Origin: Argentina anserina
Lineage: Eukaryota > Streptophyta > Magnoliopsida > Rosales > Rosaceae
DNA length: 64,000 bases
Direction of reading: 5' to 3'
Assembly (NCBI RefSeq): GCF_933775445.1
Contig: NC_065872.1
Coordinates: 12,152,001 to 12,216,000 of the forward strand
The notes below the pieces were generated by a model. It was not told the DNA's origin, made no database searches, and saw only the letters and a program-made list of their open reading frames with translations. The position numbers and the translations under genes were made by a program. Below are positions 32,168 through 44,039 of this stretch, piece by piece. The stretch's first letter is position 1. The number at the start of each line of letters is the position of its first letter.

Positions 32168-32503
32168 GGTTTTGCCTATGATGCACCCGTACGGGTACGG
32201 GTACGGGACACGGATACGGGTACGGCATGATACGGGGATACGTTTTTTCTAATATGTAGCGTTTTAGATACGTTTTGTAAATTAATAGTTAATATATGTT
32301 TATATAAAAATAAATTCTAGAATTGGATTAAAAACAAGCAATTAGAAATTTAGAACACCTAAATCCCATCAATTTTACAATAAACATAAGTCCATATCAA
32401 GCTTCTTGTTACATACTAAACTATAGACATTGAGAACAATATAACAAATACACTTACATAATCCTAAAACGACATTTTTAGACAACTCAACAAGATTGGA
32501 AGC

Positions 32504-32716
<213 letters not shown>

Positions 32717-33338
32717 CTGCAGCCAAAGATTCATTACAATATCTAAAATGCAACACAAAAAAAAGTTCAACACAAGACATTTTGAGCAAACCAACGATTA
32801 CAAAGAAAATCATGTGAGTACAATGTAGATTCATATACATAAGTGAACCTGATTCTTTATGGTTTAATAAAAAAACGTATTGCGAGCTATCAGCACTAAA
32901 CAAAAACATGAAACTGGACTGCCGTTAAGTCCAGTGTCCGAAGTGAATACAATTGTACAGACACAGAGCGAATAACCATAATTTGATTTCATTCATACAA
33001 CATGTGCAGAAGCTCATGATTAAGGAAACAAGCAGAACCCAACAAGAAGTCTTCATTGTAGAGAAAACATGTGGAGAGAAAGATACAAAAAGAATTGGGT
33101 TTTGCAGACAATGTAGTAGTGAGGAATGGAATCTGATTGGAAACAGGAGAGGGAGGAAATCCACATAACTAAATTCGTACAACAGTCATAAAAAATATCA
33201 CCAAAAACAAATCCACATAACTAGATTCAAATCAACAGAGAGGAATGGAATCTGATTGGAAACAGGAGAGGGATTCAAATCCACATCACTCAATCAAACT
33301 ACTGAAGATATGAGTCGTACCTTTTTCCGATGACGGGA

Positions 33339-33342
<4 letters not shown>

Positions 33343-33376
<34 letters not shown>
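33343..33376. repeat. (GA)n microsatellite in Pack-hAT B
   Basis: A GA run inside the element, possibly the pyrimidine-rich 5' leader of the captured ribosomal protein gene when read on the minus strand. Confidence 0.85.
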
Positions 33377-33379
<3 letters not shown>

Positions 33380-33723
33380 GGGGTTTTGCTCGGAATCTAT
33401 GAGGGATGGTTTAGATGATTGCAGATGATTTCGTCTGGGTTCAACTCCCTCAGGCTCAGTCTCCTTCGAAATAACAAAGGAGAATGTGCAGCTTATACAT
33501 TTGTCATGGTTTTATCAACGTTAAAATGACAATTGTATCCTAAAACGTATCCAAATCGTATCCGGACCGTATCTTCTTGGTTGACTTTGCACTACATAGT
33601 TAAGATACGTTTTTTTATTCAGGGATACGTGTATATGACGTATCCAGACCGTACCCGTATCCGATACGGATACGATACGGACATACCCAATTTTTCCCGT
33701 ATCCATGCTATATAGGGTTTTGC

Positions 33724-34600
33724 TCACTAAGACCGAAGCCTTTGTGTTGTTGGAATGTACGTTGGTTATTTCATTTCTAGGATTAAGGCATCTCTCTGTT
33801 GCAGCAACCAAGAATCAATTAACTTAGAAGCTGGTTGTTGCTATTAGTCCATTGTTGTAGTAGAATTGTTCTTAAACAATTGAAAGTGATAAATTTCCTT
33901 CTTCCTTGTTGCAATGTTTAGGGCTAATACTCTGAATCTTTGTATCATTAATGTAATATTTACCTTCAGTAATGTTTGACTCTTGAATAACTCATTTGTA
34001 GAATTTCAACTTACACGCAGACACAAAAAAGAGCAATTTTGTTGTTGATGGGGATCATGGGAGAATGCTCAAACTTGCCTTCACTGATACAAAACTTTGC
34101 AAGACAAACGAAAACAGATTCCTCGAATTTTCTCTTTAAATCCAACCTTCACTGATGCAAATTTTTCTCTGAAAAATATGCAAACAATACATTCATTTTT
34201 CAAAAGAACCTGGGGTGCTTTAGTTGAAGAAATTGGAGTTGGGTTTGCTGTGGTGTTTGGGATTTAAGAGAGCATAGGGAGAAACGTTGGGGAACCAGAA
34301 TTTCAGAGAGAGTCGGAGAGATAAGAGAGACGAGATATTGAGATAGAGAAGCCTCAGTTTAAATGAAGACATGTAATCCTAACCGTCCAATCTAAATGGG
34401 TGGTTTAATCTTCAGAGATTCTTTCTCTGGTCGATATCGAGGGAGAAGACGACTCTATTACTCCAACAACAACACACAGTTCTTCAATGCTAGTTTTGAA
34501 GAACTTCTAGACGAGGTCAAACTACAAAAAACTTCAATAAAATTAGCTCAATCGTTTCAAACCAAAACCGAACAAGGAAAAAGTTCTTTTTCCCAGTGAA
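33724..34600. other. Intergenic DNA between Pack-hAT B and the annexin promoter
   Basis: AT-rich with no supported gene. A short frame at 34396-34599 has no recognisable family. Confidence 0.4.
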
Positions 34601-34613
34601 ATTTTACCGGGAA

Positions 34614-35136
34614 GGAGCCTAGATGGCGCCTTAAATCTAGCACAACAAAGACCATTGGTGGGGCTGTAAATTAACAAATTAACTTAGGGACACATTTGTC
34701 TTTTCTCTGACACACCGATCTATCTCCGGCTAAAATGCGGGAACATTAGGAACATATCCAAGGATTCGCCTGGAAACGCGCCGGAATATGTCGAATACGA
34801 GCTTAAAACGAATGAATACGCTCTAGTAGTCAAAACGACACTTTTACCCTGTGTAAACGCAGCCGCGTCCGAGATTTTCAACGTTCTCCTCCTCGGGCCC
34901 CACCAACCAATGTGTATCTGCCGCGTCCAACCCTTACACGTGGCGCCTTATCATTTTTGTCCTGTCAATACCAACCCGTCATGATTGTCCTAGTCTAAAC
35001 GTTTTCTAAAGTTATCCCCTTTTTTACGGCGGTAAATAATTTATTTTTTCTATTTCATCCTATAAAAGGTAAACCTTGTTGGACTCTCTTTGCTTCATCA
35101 TCGATCAGTCTCTTCATATTTCATACAGTAGAGAAA
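34614..35136 (+). promoter_or_regulatory. Promoter and leader of annexin gene 1
   Basis: This block shares several modules with the promoter of annexin 2: GGAGCCTAGATGGCGCC (34614-34630), CGCCTGGAAACGCG...TCGAATACGAGC (34767-34802), GCAGCCGCGTCC (34859-34870) and CTGCCGCGTCC (34919). A TATA box TATAAAAGG starts at 35061, 76 bp before the ATG. The order of the first two modules is reversed in the second gene. Confidence 0.65.
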
Positions 35137-37789
35137 ATGGCAACTCTTCATGTTCCAGCTTGTGTTCCTTCTCCTGCTGAGGACGCAGCGCAGATTAAGA
35201 AGGCCTTTGAAGGTCTTTTACTTTAAACACTACTCATTATTAACCTCTAAGACTCTATGACTTGCTTGCAAAATCTTGTTCTGTTTTGTTTTGGTTTGGT
35301 TGTTTGGTCATGTTTCTGTTATGATCATCTGAAACTAGGATCCATCTGCTTGCTTATAGTTTATCACCCCTATATGAAATCTGGGTTCTGAGTTCTGACT
35401 GTAACTTGGATGTAGTCTTGAATCACAAAAGATTAGAATGCTAATGTAAATGATCATGATGGATTTATTTACTCAATCTTTCAAAGATTTATATTTGGTG
35501 GATCAAAGTTTGGATCTGGATATTTTTATCAGGTATCTATCTGGTGGAGCCAGTTTGAGGTTCACTGTTGACTGACAAGTAGCTGGTGATTGACATGTTA
35601 GTTTTCATTTTCTCTGATATGGATGATCTTGATCGATAATCTAAAGATTGATCTTCTTCTAAAAGAAAAAATTCCTTGTGAGTTGTGAAGTATGATGGAG
35701 TTGCAGCCTTTGTGCAATTCGGAATGCTCACCTGATCGTATAGATCAAATTGGATTTCTTTCTGTGAAAGTTATCTTTCAGTTTTGATGTTGGACCCATG
35801 TATTAGATCCAGATCTGGTTTAGCAATTGTCTGGTGGAATCATCAGTATGGTTCACTATTGACTGAAAACTTTTTTGCTCACAAATTATGGCAAAAGCAA
35901 GGCCTTAGTGCTAAACCACCACTATACTTTTTATCTCACTTTTTGCTGATTCATCCAAGCACATTGTTCACAAGTTGATCGCCTTCCTTAAATACTTTAT
36001 TGGATCCTAATTTCTTAAATGGAAAATGTTTATGATTCTTCTGATTACTGTAGCTGATATGAGTATACCATATTAAGCGGGAATGTATTAAACTACGCAT
36101 AGAGACGATTATATTTACACAATTTCTCACTCAAGATAGTAAGTTAATAACCTTCACCTTATAAGATAATAGTGGTTGGATGACTTGGAAGTTGGATCAC
36201 TCCTGAAGTCTCAAAGAGTTTCAATTTGTCTGTAGCAGAGGAATTGACCTTACGAAGATCATTGGAAAGATTTTAATGTCGTCTCCCATTCTTATGTAGA
36301 ACGTTTCTGAGCTAATATTGGTAATTTGTATGCAGGATGGGGCACAAATGAGGGGTTGATTATTTCCATCTTGGCTCACAGGAATGCTGATCAGAGGAAA
36401 CTGATTCAGCAGGCTTATGCTGAAACTTATGGGGAGGAACTTCTCAAGGCACTGTACAAAGAACTCTCAAGTGATTTTGAGGTCCGGTTTTGAATACTAT
36501 TTCAATTATAGATGCTTACTAGTTTGTAACTACAGTAATAGCATGTGAAGTTGTGAATCTTGTATGTTGTTTGTACTTTGTAAGGACATTACTTGATTTC
36601 TGTTATATTTTATTTTTTACCAGCGCGCTCTGTTGCTATGGACACTGCATCCTTCCGAGCGTGATGCACTTTTGGCTAATGAGGCTACAAAGAGGTTCAC
36701 TTCAAGCAATTGGGTTCTCATGGAAATAGCTTGTTCTAGGTCTTCACATGAACTACACTTGGTAAAGCAGGCTTACCATGCTAAGTTCAAGAAATCCCTA
36801 GAAGAAGATGTTGCATTTCATACATCTGGAGACTACCGCAAGGTACAACCTTGTTCCTCCAAAATGATCAGTCATTTCAGTTGTGCTGTGAATTATCTAG
36901 TTGGTGTATTCAAATGTATCTGGTTTACTATCTGCTACATTAGAACATGTCCACCTAGCTACAGTGTTTTCCATTTTTGTCAATAGATTTCTCCCCCTAT
37001 ATCCCAGACCATCACCTTCTATCAGCCTAGACTTTCCTTCTTTTTTGTCTTACGTACTTTGCCTTTGTTGCAGTTGGTATATGTATCATTTGATGTATTT
37101 TTGACTCTTTGACAGCTTTTGGTTCCTCTTGTGAGTGCTTTCCGATATGAAGGAGATGAAGTGAACGTTACAGTGGCAAAAAGGGAGGCCAAGATACTTC
37201 ATGAGAAAATCAAGGACAAACACTACAATGATGAGGAGCTCATTAGGATCATCAGTACCAGGAGTAAGGCACAGCTAAACGCTACTTTCAATCATTACAA
37301 CAATGAGTTTGGAAATGCCATCACCAAGGTAACCATTTTTTACAGCATTCAGAAAACGTGAAATGCCAGAAGATGAGTTCAAATTAAAAAAGATTTAAGT
37401 ACTTACTATTCATTTAACTATGTTAAACAAAGCCTCAATTGGATTGCTAATCGATTGAAATTGCTTGTATCGAAACTGACAGTGTGGCACCTAAAATGCA
37501 GGATCTGAAGGCTGATAAGGATGATGAATTCCTCAAATTATTGAGAGCAACTGCCAAACTCTTGACCTTCCCTGAGAAGTACTTCGAAAAGCTTCTGCGT
37601 CTATGTATCAACAAGCTCGGCACTGATGAAGGTGCACTCACTAGAGTTGTTACCACCAGGGCAGAGATTGACCTGCATCGCATTAAGGAAGAATACCAGC
37701 GCAGAAACAGTGTTACTCTGGCACATGCAATTCAAAAGGACACTAGAGGTGACTATGAGAAGCTGTTGCTGGAATTGATTGGAGCCTGA
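35137..37789 (+). CDS. Annexin D2-like protein, copy 1
   Basis: Plant annexins are calcium-dependent phospholipid-binding proteins at the cytosol-membrane interface, linked to secretion, stress and Ca2+ signalling. Five exons: 35137-35212, 36336-36481, 36624-36842, 37116-37328 and 37502-37789. They encode 313 residues in four annexin repeats. Repeat 1 has the type II Ca2+ loop GWGTNE and the conserved His40 ([10 protein letters not shown]). Repeat 4 has [18 protein letters not shown]. The IRI motif ([11 protein letters not shown]) is present, as is the KEEYQRRNS block. It is closest in wording to Arabidopsis ANN2. The C-terminus is [10 protein letters not shown], lacking the GHGD ending seen in the neighbouring copy. 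Intron 1 is long (about 1.1 kb). Confidence 0.95.
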
Positions 37790-38520
37790 GCTTTGCTACT
37801 GAACCACCCAGAATAAATATGAAAACAGTCTTTAAGTTATATATTCATGACTACTCTTTGCTTCAATGCAACGTTATTAATGTTGTGTGCGTATCCGGCT
37901 TGTTTAATTTATCTAGGCTACTCTGGCAACAATACATTTCTGTATCAGAGTTGGTGTTTGTTTATGAACGAGTTCCTTCGGTTAATGATGATTTACTTGA
38001 GTTCTATACATGGACGGAACTAGGAATCGAAAATGGGTTGGGCTAATTTTTACACAACACACTTGCAAAATTTTTTTTGAGATTTGGAACCCAGTGAGAG
38101 GCTCATCCTCACACCTTGATTATTGAATCCTAAATCGAAATCGGCATTGATCAAAAACAAAAGTGCAAAACTAATTACTTTCAATTTCAATAGAACAAAT
38201 GGAATCATTCATACCTTGTAGTTGTAGAGTTGGACTTTGAAGTTTCACTTTCTCCTAAATCCCAATCACTCAAATACGAATTGAAGTTAGAGGAAGGTGA
38301 GAAAGATTTGTAGGAACGTACTAGGAAGGTGAGAGAAAGATGGTATTGCGTTTGCACATCGTTTATCATCATCCTCTCTCTATATATAATTATATATCCA
38401 TTAATAAATTTGTAGGAAGGTTATAATTGTATATCCATTAATGAATTTGTAGGAAGGTCAGAAGGTGATTAGGAGGGAAAGATGAGCAATTGAGGGACTG
38501 CTCATCAGAATCGAGAATAA
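37790..38520. other. 3' flank of annexin 1
   Basis: The annexin 3' UTR should lie in the first 250 bp. A short frame at 37819-38046 is not supported as a gene. A 40-bp AT-rich sequence near 38385-38450 is partly repeated (TATATCCATTAATRAATTTGTAGGAAGG). Confidence 0.4.
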
Positions 38521-38525
38521 GATAA

Positions 38526-39095
38526 GGGCCGGGCTATTAGTTTTATGTAAGGGTCATCATTTGGCCCGTGGGCGACCCGTGAGTAGCCCGGCCCGGTCAA
38601 AGCCCAGTCAAAGCCCGGCCCTATGGGTATAAGGCCGGGTAGAGGCCGAAGGTTCAAAGCCTTGGCCCGGTCCAGGCCCGGCCCGTTAGAGCCTATAAGG
38701 CCAAAGCCCGACCCAGCCCGATCAAAAGCCCGCCCAAAACTCGTTCATTTTTAAAATTAATAATTTTATATGTATTTATTTGTTGTATATGTTAATTAGT
38801 TAAATTATTTTGTTATATTTCTTATCTTGTGTACTATATTTAGTTAAATAATTACCATATCCTATTTTTTCTTTAATTTTTAATAAAAAATATACATTAC
38901 ACATAAAACTAATAGTCCGGCCCGTTAAAAAAACCGGCCCGGAAAAGCCCGTAAGACCGGGCCCGTGGGTAGCCCGTGAGCCTCGATTTTATTAGTAAGC
39001 CCGGCCGGATCCGACCCAAAAAATTGAAAAGAATCATTGAAGTCCGGCCCGATCCCGGTGATAGTGGGTCCGGCCCGGCCTATTGCTGACCCTTA
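38526..39095. mobile_element. GC-rich non-autonomous TIR-like element (GGCCCGGCCC arrays)
   Basis: AAGGGTCATCATTTGGCCCG at 38547-38566 and, read inward from the right at about 39092, AAGGGTCAGCAATAGGCCGG form imperfect terminal inverted repeats. Next to them are dense CCCGGCCC-type repeats (38565-38740 and 38918-39080) around an AT-rich core. The word CGGGCYATTAGTTTTATG near 38529 recurs inverted at about 38902-38925, suggesting a composite or nested structure. No clear target-site duplication and no ORF were found. The hAT-like class is inferred from the TIR style. Confidence 0.55.
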
Positions 39096-39533
39096 GCCCA
39101 TACAGGATATATATATATATATGGGTTTTTTTGGCCAACTTTTTAGTTGGGCTGTGTAGCCCATACAACATTTGTACTGCTTCTGTCCCTGTTTCTATAT
39201 TCTAATTTTTCACCACCCTCTTTTTCTTTGTTTTTCTGAAAGAGAGCAAACTTACTAGTAGTCTATTGAACTCTTTATAATCTTATAGACATCATCTAAT
39301 AGACAAAGTAATGGAGGTGGTAATTTGAAACAAGCAGCCACCCCTACCAGTGAATATAAGAGGCTGTGCACAATGTCGTTTCCTCACCTGAAAGACTCAT
39401 GAAGACTGCCCAAGATCTAGAGGCTTGCACAAAAAGTCCCCAATGTATATAATTTTGTAGCATGAAATTGCAAACTTAGATCATACCTGTGTACGTTGTC
39501 AGTTTTGGACCAATTCCATTCCTAATGAACCTT

Positions 39534-39538
39534 CTACA
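39534..39538. repeat. Target-site duplication of copia element 1 (left)
   Basis: CTACA directly abuts the left LTR and recurs at 44968-44972 after the right LTR, giving a 5-bp duplication. Confidence 0.85.
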
Positions 39539-39678
39539 AGAGGAAATTAAACTTGCTTGTTGATATTATTACACTATAATTATCTATATATACACATATA
39601 AAGTGATCTAAAGTGATCTCCACTACATTCTCCACTACACATTCCACTACCATGATTCCCTCACCTACTATTCTCCAC

Positions 39679-42033
39679 TCACACTACCCCACAAGTTGGC
39701 GCATACATATCAACCATGCCCAACTTGCCAAGTGAGTCATAAAAAGCTTTCTTAGATACTCCTTTTGTGAGCATATCGGCAAGTTGCTCTTCTGTAGGAA
39801 CAAAAGGAAAACTGATGATCTTCGCGTCTAGCTTCTCCTTTATAAAATGACGATCAACTTCCACATGTTTTGTACGATCATGTTGTACAGGATTCTGTAA
39901 AATATCAATAGCTGCCTTGTTGTCACAGTACAGCTGCATAGCACTTTTAGGTTTAATACCCAAATCTTGTAGCAAGTTTCTAAGCCATAATAATTCGCAT
40001 ACTCCCTGAGTCATACCTCTGTACTCTGCTTCAGCACTAGATCGAGCTACCACCTTTTGTTTCTTACTCTTCCATGTAACAAGATTACCCCCAACAAAGG
40101 TAAAGTACCCTGATGTGGATCTCCGATCTGTAATATTTCCAGCCCAGTCTGCATCTGTGAAGCCACAAACTTCAAAAATATTTTTGTGATTAGAAAACAT
40201 TACTCCTCTTCCTGGAGCTGACTTCAAGTACCTCAAAATTCTTACAACAGCATCCATGTAGTCCTCACTGGGATTATGCATAAACTGACTCACTACACTT
40301 ACTGCATATGCAACGTCTGGTCTAGTATGTGATAAATAAATCAGACGTCCAACTAGCCTCTGGTAACGAGTTTTGTCAGTTGGCACTTGATCTGGATACT
40401 CTGCTAACCGATGGTTCTGCTCAATAGGAGTATCAATGGGACTGCAATCCAACATACATGTTTCTGTTAGTAGATCAAGGATGTACTTCCTCTGACACAG
40501 ATAAATACCATCATTTCCCCGGGCTACCTCAATGCCCAAGAAGTACTTGAGTGTACCTAAGTCCTTTATCTCAAACTCTGTGGCTAGCTGTTTTTGTAAT
40601 CTATCCACCTCAACAGTATCATTCCCAGTAACTACCATATCATCAACATATATAATTAGGGCTGTTACCTTCTCTCGTTGATGTTTGAGAAATAATGTGT
40701 GGTCTGAATTACTCTGTCTGTAGCCAATTTTCCTCATAAATTGTGAGAATCTTCCAAACCAAGCACGAGGTGATTGTTTAAGACCATACAAAGATTTTCT
40801 CAATCTGCACACAACGTCACTCTGAGAAGTGGTCATATATCCGGGCGGAAGATCCATGTATACTTCCTCTGTAAGTTCTCCATGAAGGAATGCATTCTTA
40901 ACATCAAACTGTCTAAGTGGCCAGTTTAAGCTAGCAGCAAAAGAGAGTAATACCCGAATAGTGTATATTTTTGCAACAGGTGCGAATGTCTCATCATAGT
41001 CTATGCCATATGTCTGAGTGAATCCCTTTGCTACTAGGCGTGCTTTATATCGGCTCACTGTCCCATCTGGATTATGTTTTACTGTAAACACCCAGCGACA
41101 TCCCACAGTCTTCTTGCCATGTGGTGTAGATACAAGCTCCCAAGTATTGTTCTTTTGCAATGCTTCCATCTCTTCTTCCATTGCTTTTCTCCATTTTGGA
41201 TCTCTCAACGCATCTTGCACTTTGTTTGGTACTGATACAGTAGATATTTGATTCATAAATGATTCATATGACTTAGACAATCTTTTGGTAGAAATAAAAT
41301 TTGCTACATGATACTTAGCTTTAGCCTGAAGGGTAGGTTCATATTTTTTTGTTGGCTGACCCCGAATAGATCTATTTGGCAATACATATTGTCTACTATT
41401 ATCCTCACTAGTATTAGTCCCAATAGAATGACTAACCTCAGATGAGTGAGGTTCTGTACCAGGAGGATCTTCTGTACCAGGAGAGCATTGGTCAGAGGTA
41501 ATACGGGAGACATGAGGGGTAGTTGTGTTGTCATCTTCTGGTAGTTCCTGTGGAGCTGCCACATTGGTAATCTCAACGGAACCTATCACTGGCTCACTAG
41601 GCTCCCCCTCTTCATGATACAACTCTTCAAAATAAGAATTCTCCTCCTGAAGAGCAGTATCAGAAGAGGTAAAATAGCTTATATCTTCAAAGAAAGTAAC
41701 ATCCATAGTGACATAGTACTTCCTGGTAGGTGGATGATAGCATCGATATCCTTTCAGATGGCCTCCATACCCAACAAACACACATTTAACTGCCCGGGCA
41801 TCCAACTTAGACCGCTGATGATGTGGAAGATGGACAAAAGCAATACAACCGAAGACACGGGCAGGAAGATTATGAAAAGAGGGTAATGAGACATGAGAAG
41901 CAAGCACCTCATATGGAACCTTCCCGTGAAGGACACGAGAGGGAAGACGATTAATGAGGTGGGCAGAAGTGATGACAGCATCGCTCCAAAGATATGTAGG
42001 CATATGTGCACTAAAAAGAATACACCGAGCCAT
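39679..42033 (-). CDS. Copia 1 pol part: end of integrase, reverse transcriptase, RNase H
   Basis: A 784-codon uninterrupted frame. It begins in the integrase core/C-terminal region (MARCILFSAHMPTYLWSDAV). The reverse transcriptase follows, with WVFTVKHNPDGTVSRYKARL, AKGFTQTYGIDYDETFAPVA and the catalytic YVDDMVVTG. RNase H follows, with DADWAGNITDRRSTSGY, SSAEAEYRG and the C-terminal HVEVDRHFIKEKL. The frame is intact although the upstream integrase is broken. This implies recent inactivation or supply by another copy. Confidence 0.92.
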   Translation of the reverse strand: MARCILFSAHMPTYLWSDAVITSAHLINRLPSRVLHGKVPYEVLASHVSLPSFHNLPARVFGCIAFVHLPHHQRSKLDARAVKCVFVGYGGHLKGYRCYHPPTRKYYVTMDVTFFEDISYFTSSDTALQEENSYFEELYHEEGEPSEPVIGSVEITNVAAPQELPEDDNTTTPHVSRITSDQCSPGTEDPPGTEPHSSEVSHSIGTNTSEDNSRQYVLPNRSIRGQPTKKYEPTLQAKAKYHVANFISTKRLSKSYESFMNQISTVSVPNKVQDALRDPKWRKAMEEEMEALQKNNTWELVSTPHGKKTVGCRWVFTVKHNPDGTVSRYKARLVAKGFTQTYGIDYDETFAPVAKIYTIRVLLSFAASLNWPLRQFDVKNAFLHGELTEEVYMDLPPGYMTTSQSDVVCRLRKSLYGLKQSPRAWFGRFSQFMRKIGYRQSNSDHTLFLKHQREKVTALIIYVDDMVVTGNDTVEVDRLQKQLATEFEIKDLGTLKYFLGIEVARGNDGIYLCQRKYILDLLTETCMLDCSPIDTPIEQNHRLAEYPDQVPTDKTRYQRLVGRLIYLSHTRPDVAYAVSVVSQFMHNPSEDYMDAVVRILRYLKSAPGRGVMFSNHKNIFEVCGFTDADWAGNITDRRSTSGYFTFVGGNLVTWKSKKQKVVARSSAEAEYRGMTQGVCELLWLRNLLQDLGIKPKSAMQLYCDNKAAIDILQNPVQHDRTKHVEVDRHFIKEKLDAKIISFPFVPTEEQLADMLTKGVSKKAFYDSLGKLGMVDMYAPTCGVV

Positions 42034-42710
42034 ATCAAGTAAATGACGATTTTTCTTTTCAGAAACCCCATTTTACTCAGGTGTGTAAGGACACGTTGTT
42101 TGATGAACAATCCTGTGTGTGTGAAAGAACTCCTGAAAGACACGATTCACATATTCCCCCCCCCCCCGTTATCAGAACGAAGAACCCTAATAGTGGCATT
42201 GTATTGTGTTTTAACAGTGGAATGAAAGGCTTGAAAAGTTGAAAAAACCTCATTTTTAGTTTTGAGAAGAACAATCCATGAAAGACGAGTACAATCATCA
42301 ATAAATGAAACATAATACCGCATCCCAGATACAGTATGAGCTTTGGAGGGTCCCCAAACATCAGAATGAATCAATTCAAAAGGAAGAATACGGTTGGGAG
42401 AAGTACTAGGGGAATACGTAAATCTATGACTTTTTCCCAAAACACACGTCTCACAACGTAAAATGGACTCATCAACACGAATAAACAAAGTAGGCATATA
42501 TTGTTTCATAACACGAAAAGATGGATGCCCTAAGCGACGATGCCATAACCAAACTTCACTTAGCTTGTCAGAAGTGGAGATTAAAGCGGTCCGAGATGGT
42601 GCCCCTGGTTTCGCCCCCGCATATGTTTGATCCAGATGAAACAACCGGCCCCTCAGATACCCCCGACCAATTAACTCTCCGGTGAGAAGATCTTGAAAAA
42701 TCACATACAT
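42034..42710 (-). pseudogene. Copia 1 integrase N-terminal part, frameshifted
   Basis: The GAG-pre-integrase/HHCC zinc region is clear (LWHRRLGHPSF...CETCVLGKSHR). The first catalytic Asp lies in IHSDVWGPS and the second in RSDNGG. At the second Asp the frame is lost within a C-run on the plus strand (about 42156-42167). Some 90 bp further, an in-frame TAA falls inside the conserved motif carrying the catalytic Glu region. Both lesions disable this copy. Confidence 0.85.
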
Positions 42711-43330
42711 AGGAAAAAATGATGAGATAAGTACGATAAGGCAGGAACATATAGCACATTTTGAAGCTCTATTGTGGGAGTAATACGAACCGACCCTTTT
42801 CCTAATACGGGAAATGCCTCACCATTAGCATGAGTAACACAGGGTACTGGTGGAGGAGACAATATGGTAAAATAAGATTTGTCATAAGTCATATGATCAG
42901 ATGCACCAGAATCAATAATCCATGTATCAAAACCAACAAAATTAGAAATATTCAAAGCCATACCAATTTTACCACGACGAGCTATGGATGCGGTAGGTAG
43001 AGCGCTTCCCGCTGTATGATGATCATGCCCAACCACACCATAGATATCAGGTTCCCGTACTAACTGAATAGCTGCTTTCGCTTTGGGACGATAAGTAGGC
43101 CTCGTGGGCCTGAGGTGTGGTTACAATTTCCAACAGGTCGGACGAGCATGGTTAGTATCATGACAATAAGAGCAAGGAGGGCGGGGCAAATTCCCGAAGC
43201 CTGGTGGTGGTCCTTGCTGATGAAGAGGAGCTGAAGTGGCTTGCGGAAGGGGTGGTGCTGGGGATCGAGCATGAATAGTAAGGCTGGAAACTGTGACGGG
43301 TGTGGGAAGAAGACTCTCCTATTGTGATTC
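42701..43330 (-). pseudogene. Copia 1 zinc knuckle and protease region
   Basis: A CX2CX4HX4C knuckle (CSYCHDTNHARPTC) is read at about 43130-43190. The aspartic protease follows, with WIIDSGASDHMTYD near 42900. The gag frame closes at 43337 and the reading frame changes before this part, so gag and protease are no longer in one frame. Confidence 0.75.
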
Positions 43331-43336
43331 ATCCTT

Positions 43337-43984
43337 TCAGATATATGTGAAACCGGTGAGGAGACTAGGAGGGTCGGTCTTTCGGAGCAATTCGCCTTTC
43401 GCACTGTTATGCTTCGCATCAAGACCTTTCAGGAAATGGTGAACTCGTTCAAGCTCCTTCTCCTTTTGGTACCAAACAATATCCTCGTGATTCTTGATCA
43501 TACAAAGACGTTTTACATCAATTTTAGCCCAAATATTTTTGAGTTTTGTGAAATAGTGCGACACTGGTTGTCCATCCTGTTGTATTGCCAAAGCTGTGCA
43601 CATTAACTCATGAACCTGAATGAAATCAGAGTCATTAGTATATAAACCTTCCAAGGTCTCCCAGATCGCCTGCGCAGTGTTACATGCCTCCACCAAATCA
43701 ACGATCTCGTCATTCATAGCTTTCCACAAAACTGACATGACAAGACCATCATCGTCGTCCCACTTAGTATAGGCAACAATGTCATCAGTACTTGGAGCTT
43801 TAGTGATTCCGGTAACATGGCCCATTTTGTGCATGCCTCGAAGATGAGCTGCCATAATTCGCTTCCATTTACGGAAATTGGTCCCATTGAGTTTAACGCC
43901 CCCAAAAGAACCGCTATCAGAACTCTTGACAGATACTTCAAATTTAGGAACCATAGAACCCTCTGCTTCGTCTCCAGAACCCAT
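43337..43984 (-). CDS. Copia 1 gag
   Basis: The frame starts at ATG 43984 (MGSGDEAEGSMVPKFEVSV) and runs 215 residues. It includes the typical copia gag wording LNGTNFRKWKRIMAAHLRG, AIWETLEGLYTNDSD and HHFLKGLDAKHNSAKGELLR. It stops early, before the zinc knuckle. The frame is open upstream to 44698, but that part is repetitive leader without a Met start. Confidence 0.85.
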   Translation of the reverse strand: MGSGDEAEGSMVPKFEVSVKSSDSGSFGGVKLNGTNFRKWKRIMAAHLRGMHKMGHVTGITKAPSTDDIVAYTKWDDDDGLVMSVLWKAMNDEIVDLVEACNTAQAIWETLEGLYTNDSDFIQVHELMCTALAIQQDGQPVSHYFTKLKNIWAKIDVKRLCMIKNHEDIVWYQKEKELERVHHFLKGLDAKHNSAKGELLRKTDPPSLLTGFTYI

Positions 43985-44039
43985 GAAATCGAAATATGAG
44001 AAGAAAAAACTGACAAGAATCGGTTGTCGATGCACTTGC

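Noticed and set aside
41754..42143. 129-codon frame in the copia 1 integrase region
   Set aside because: Hydrophobic shadow translation of the real integrase in another frame.
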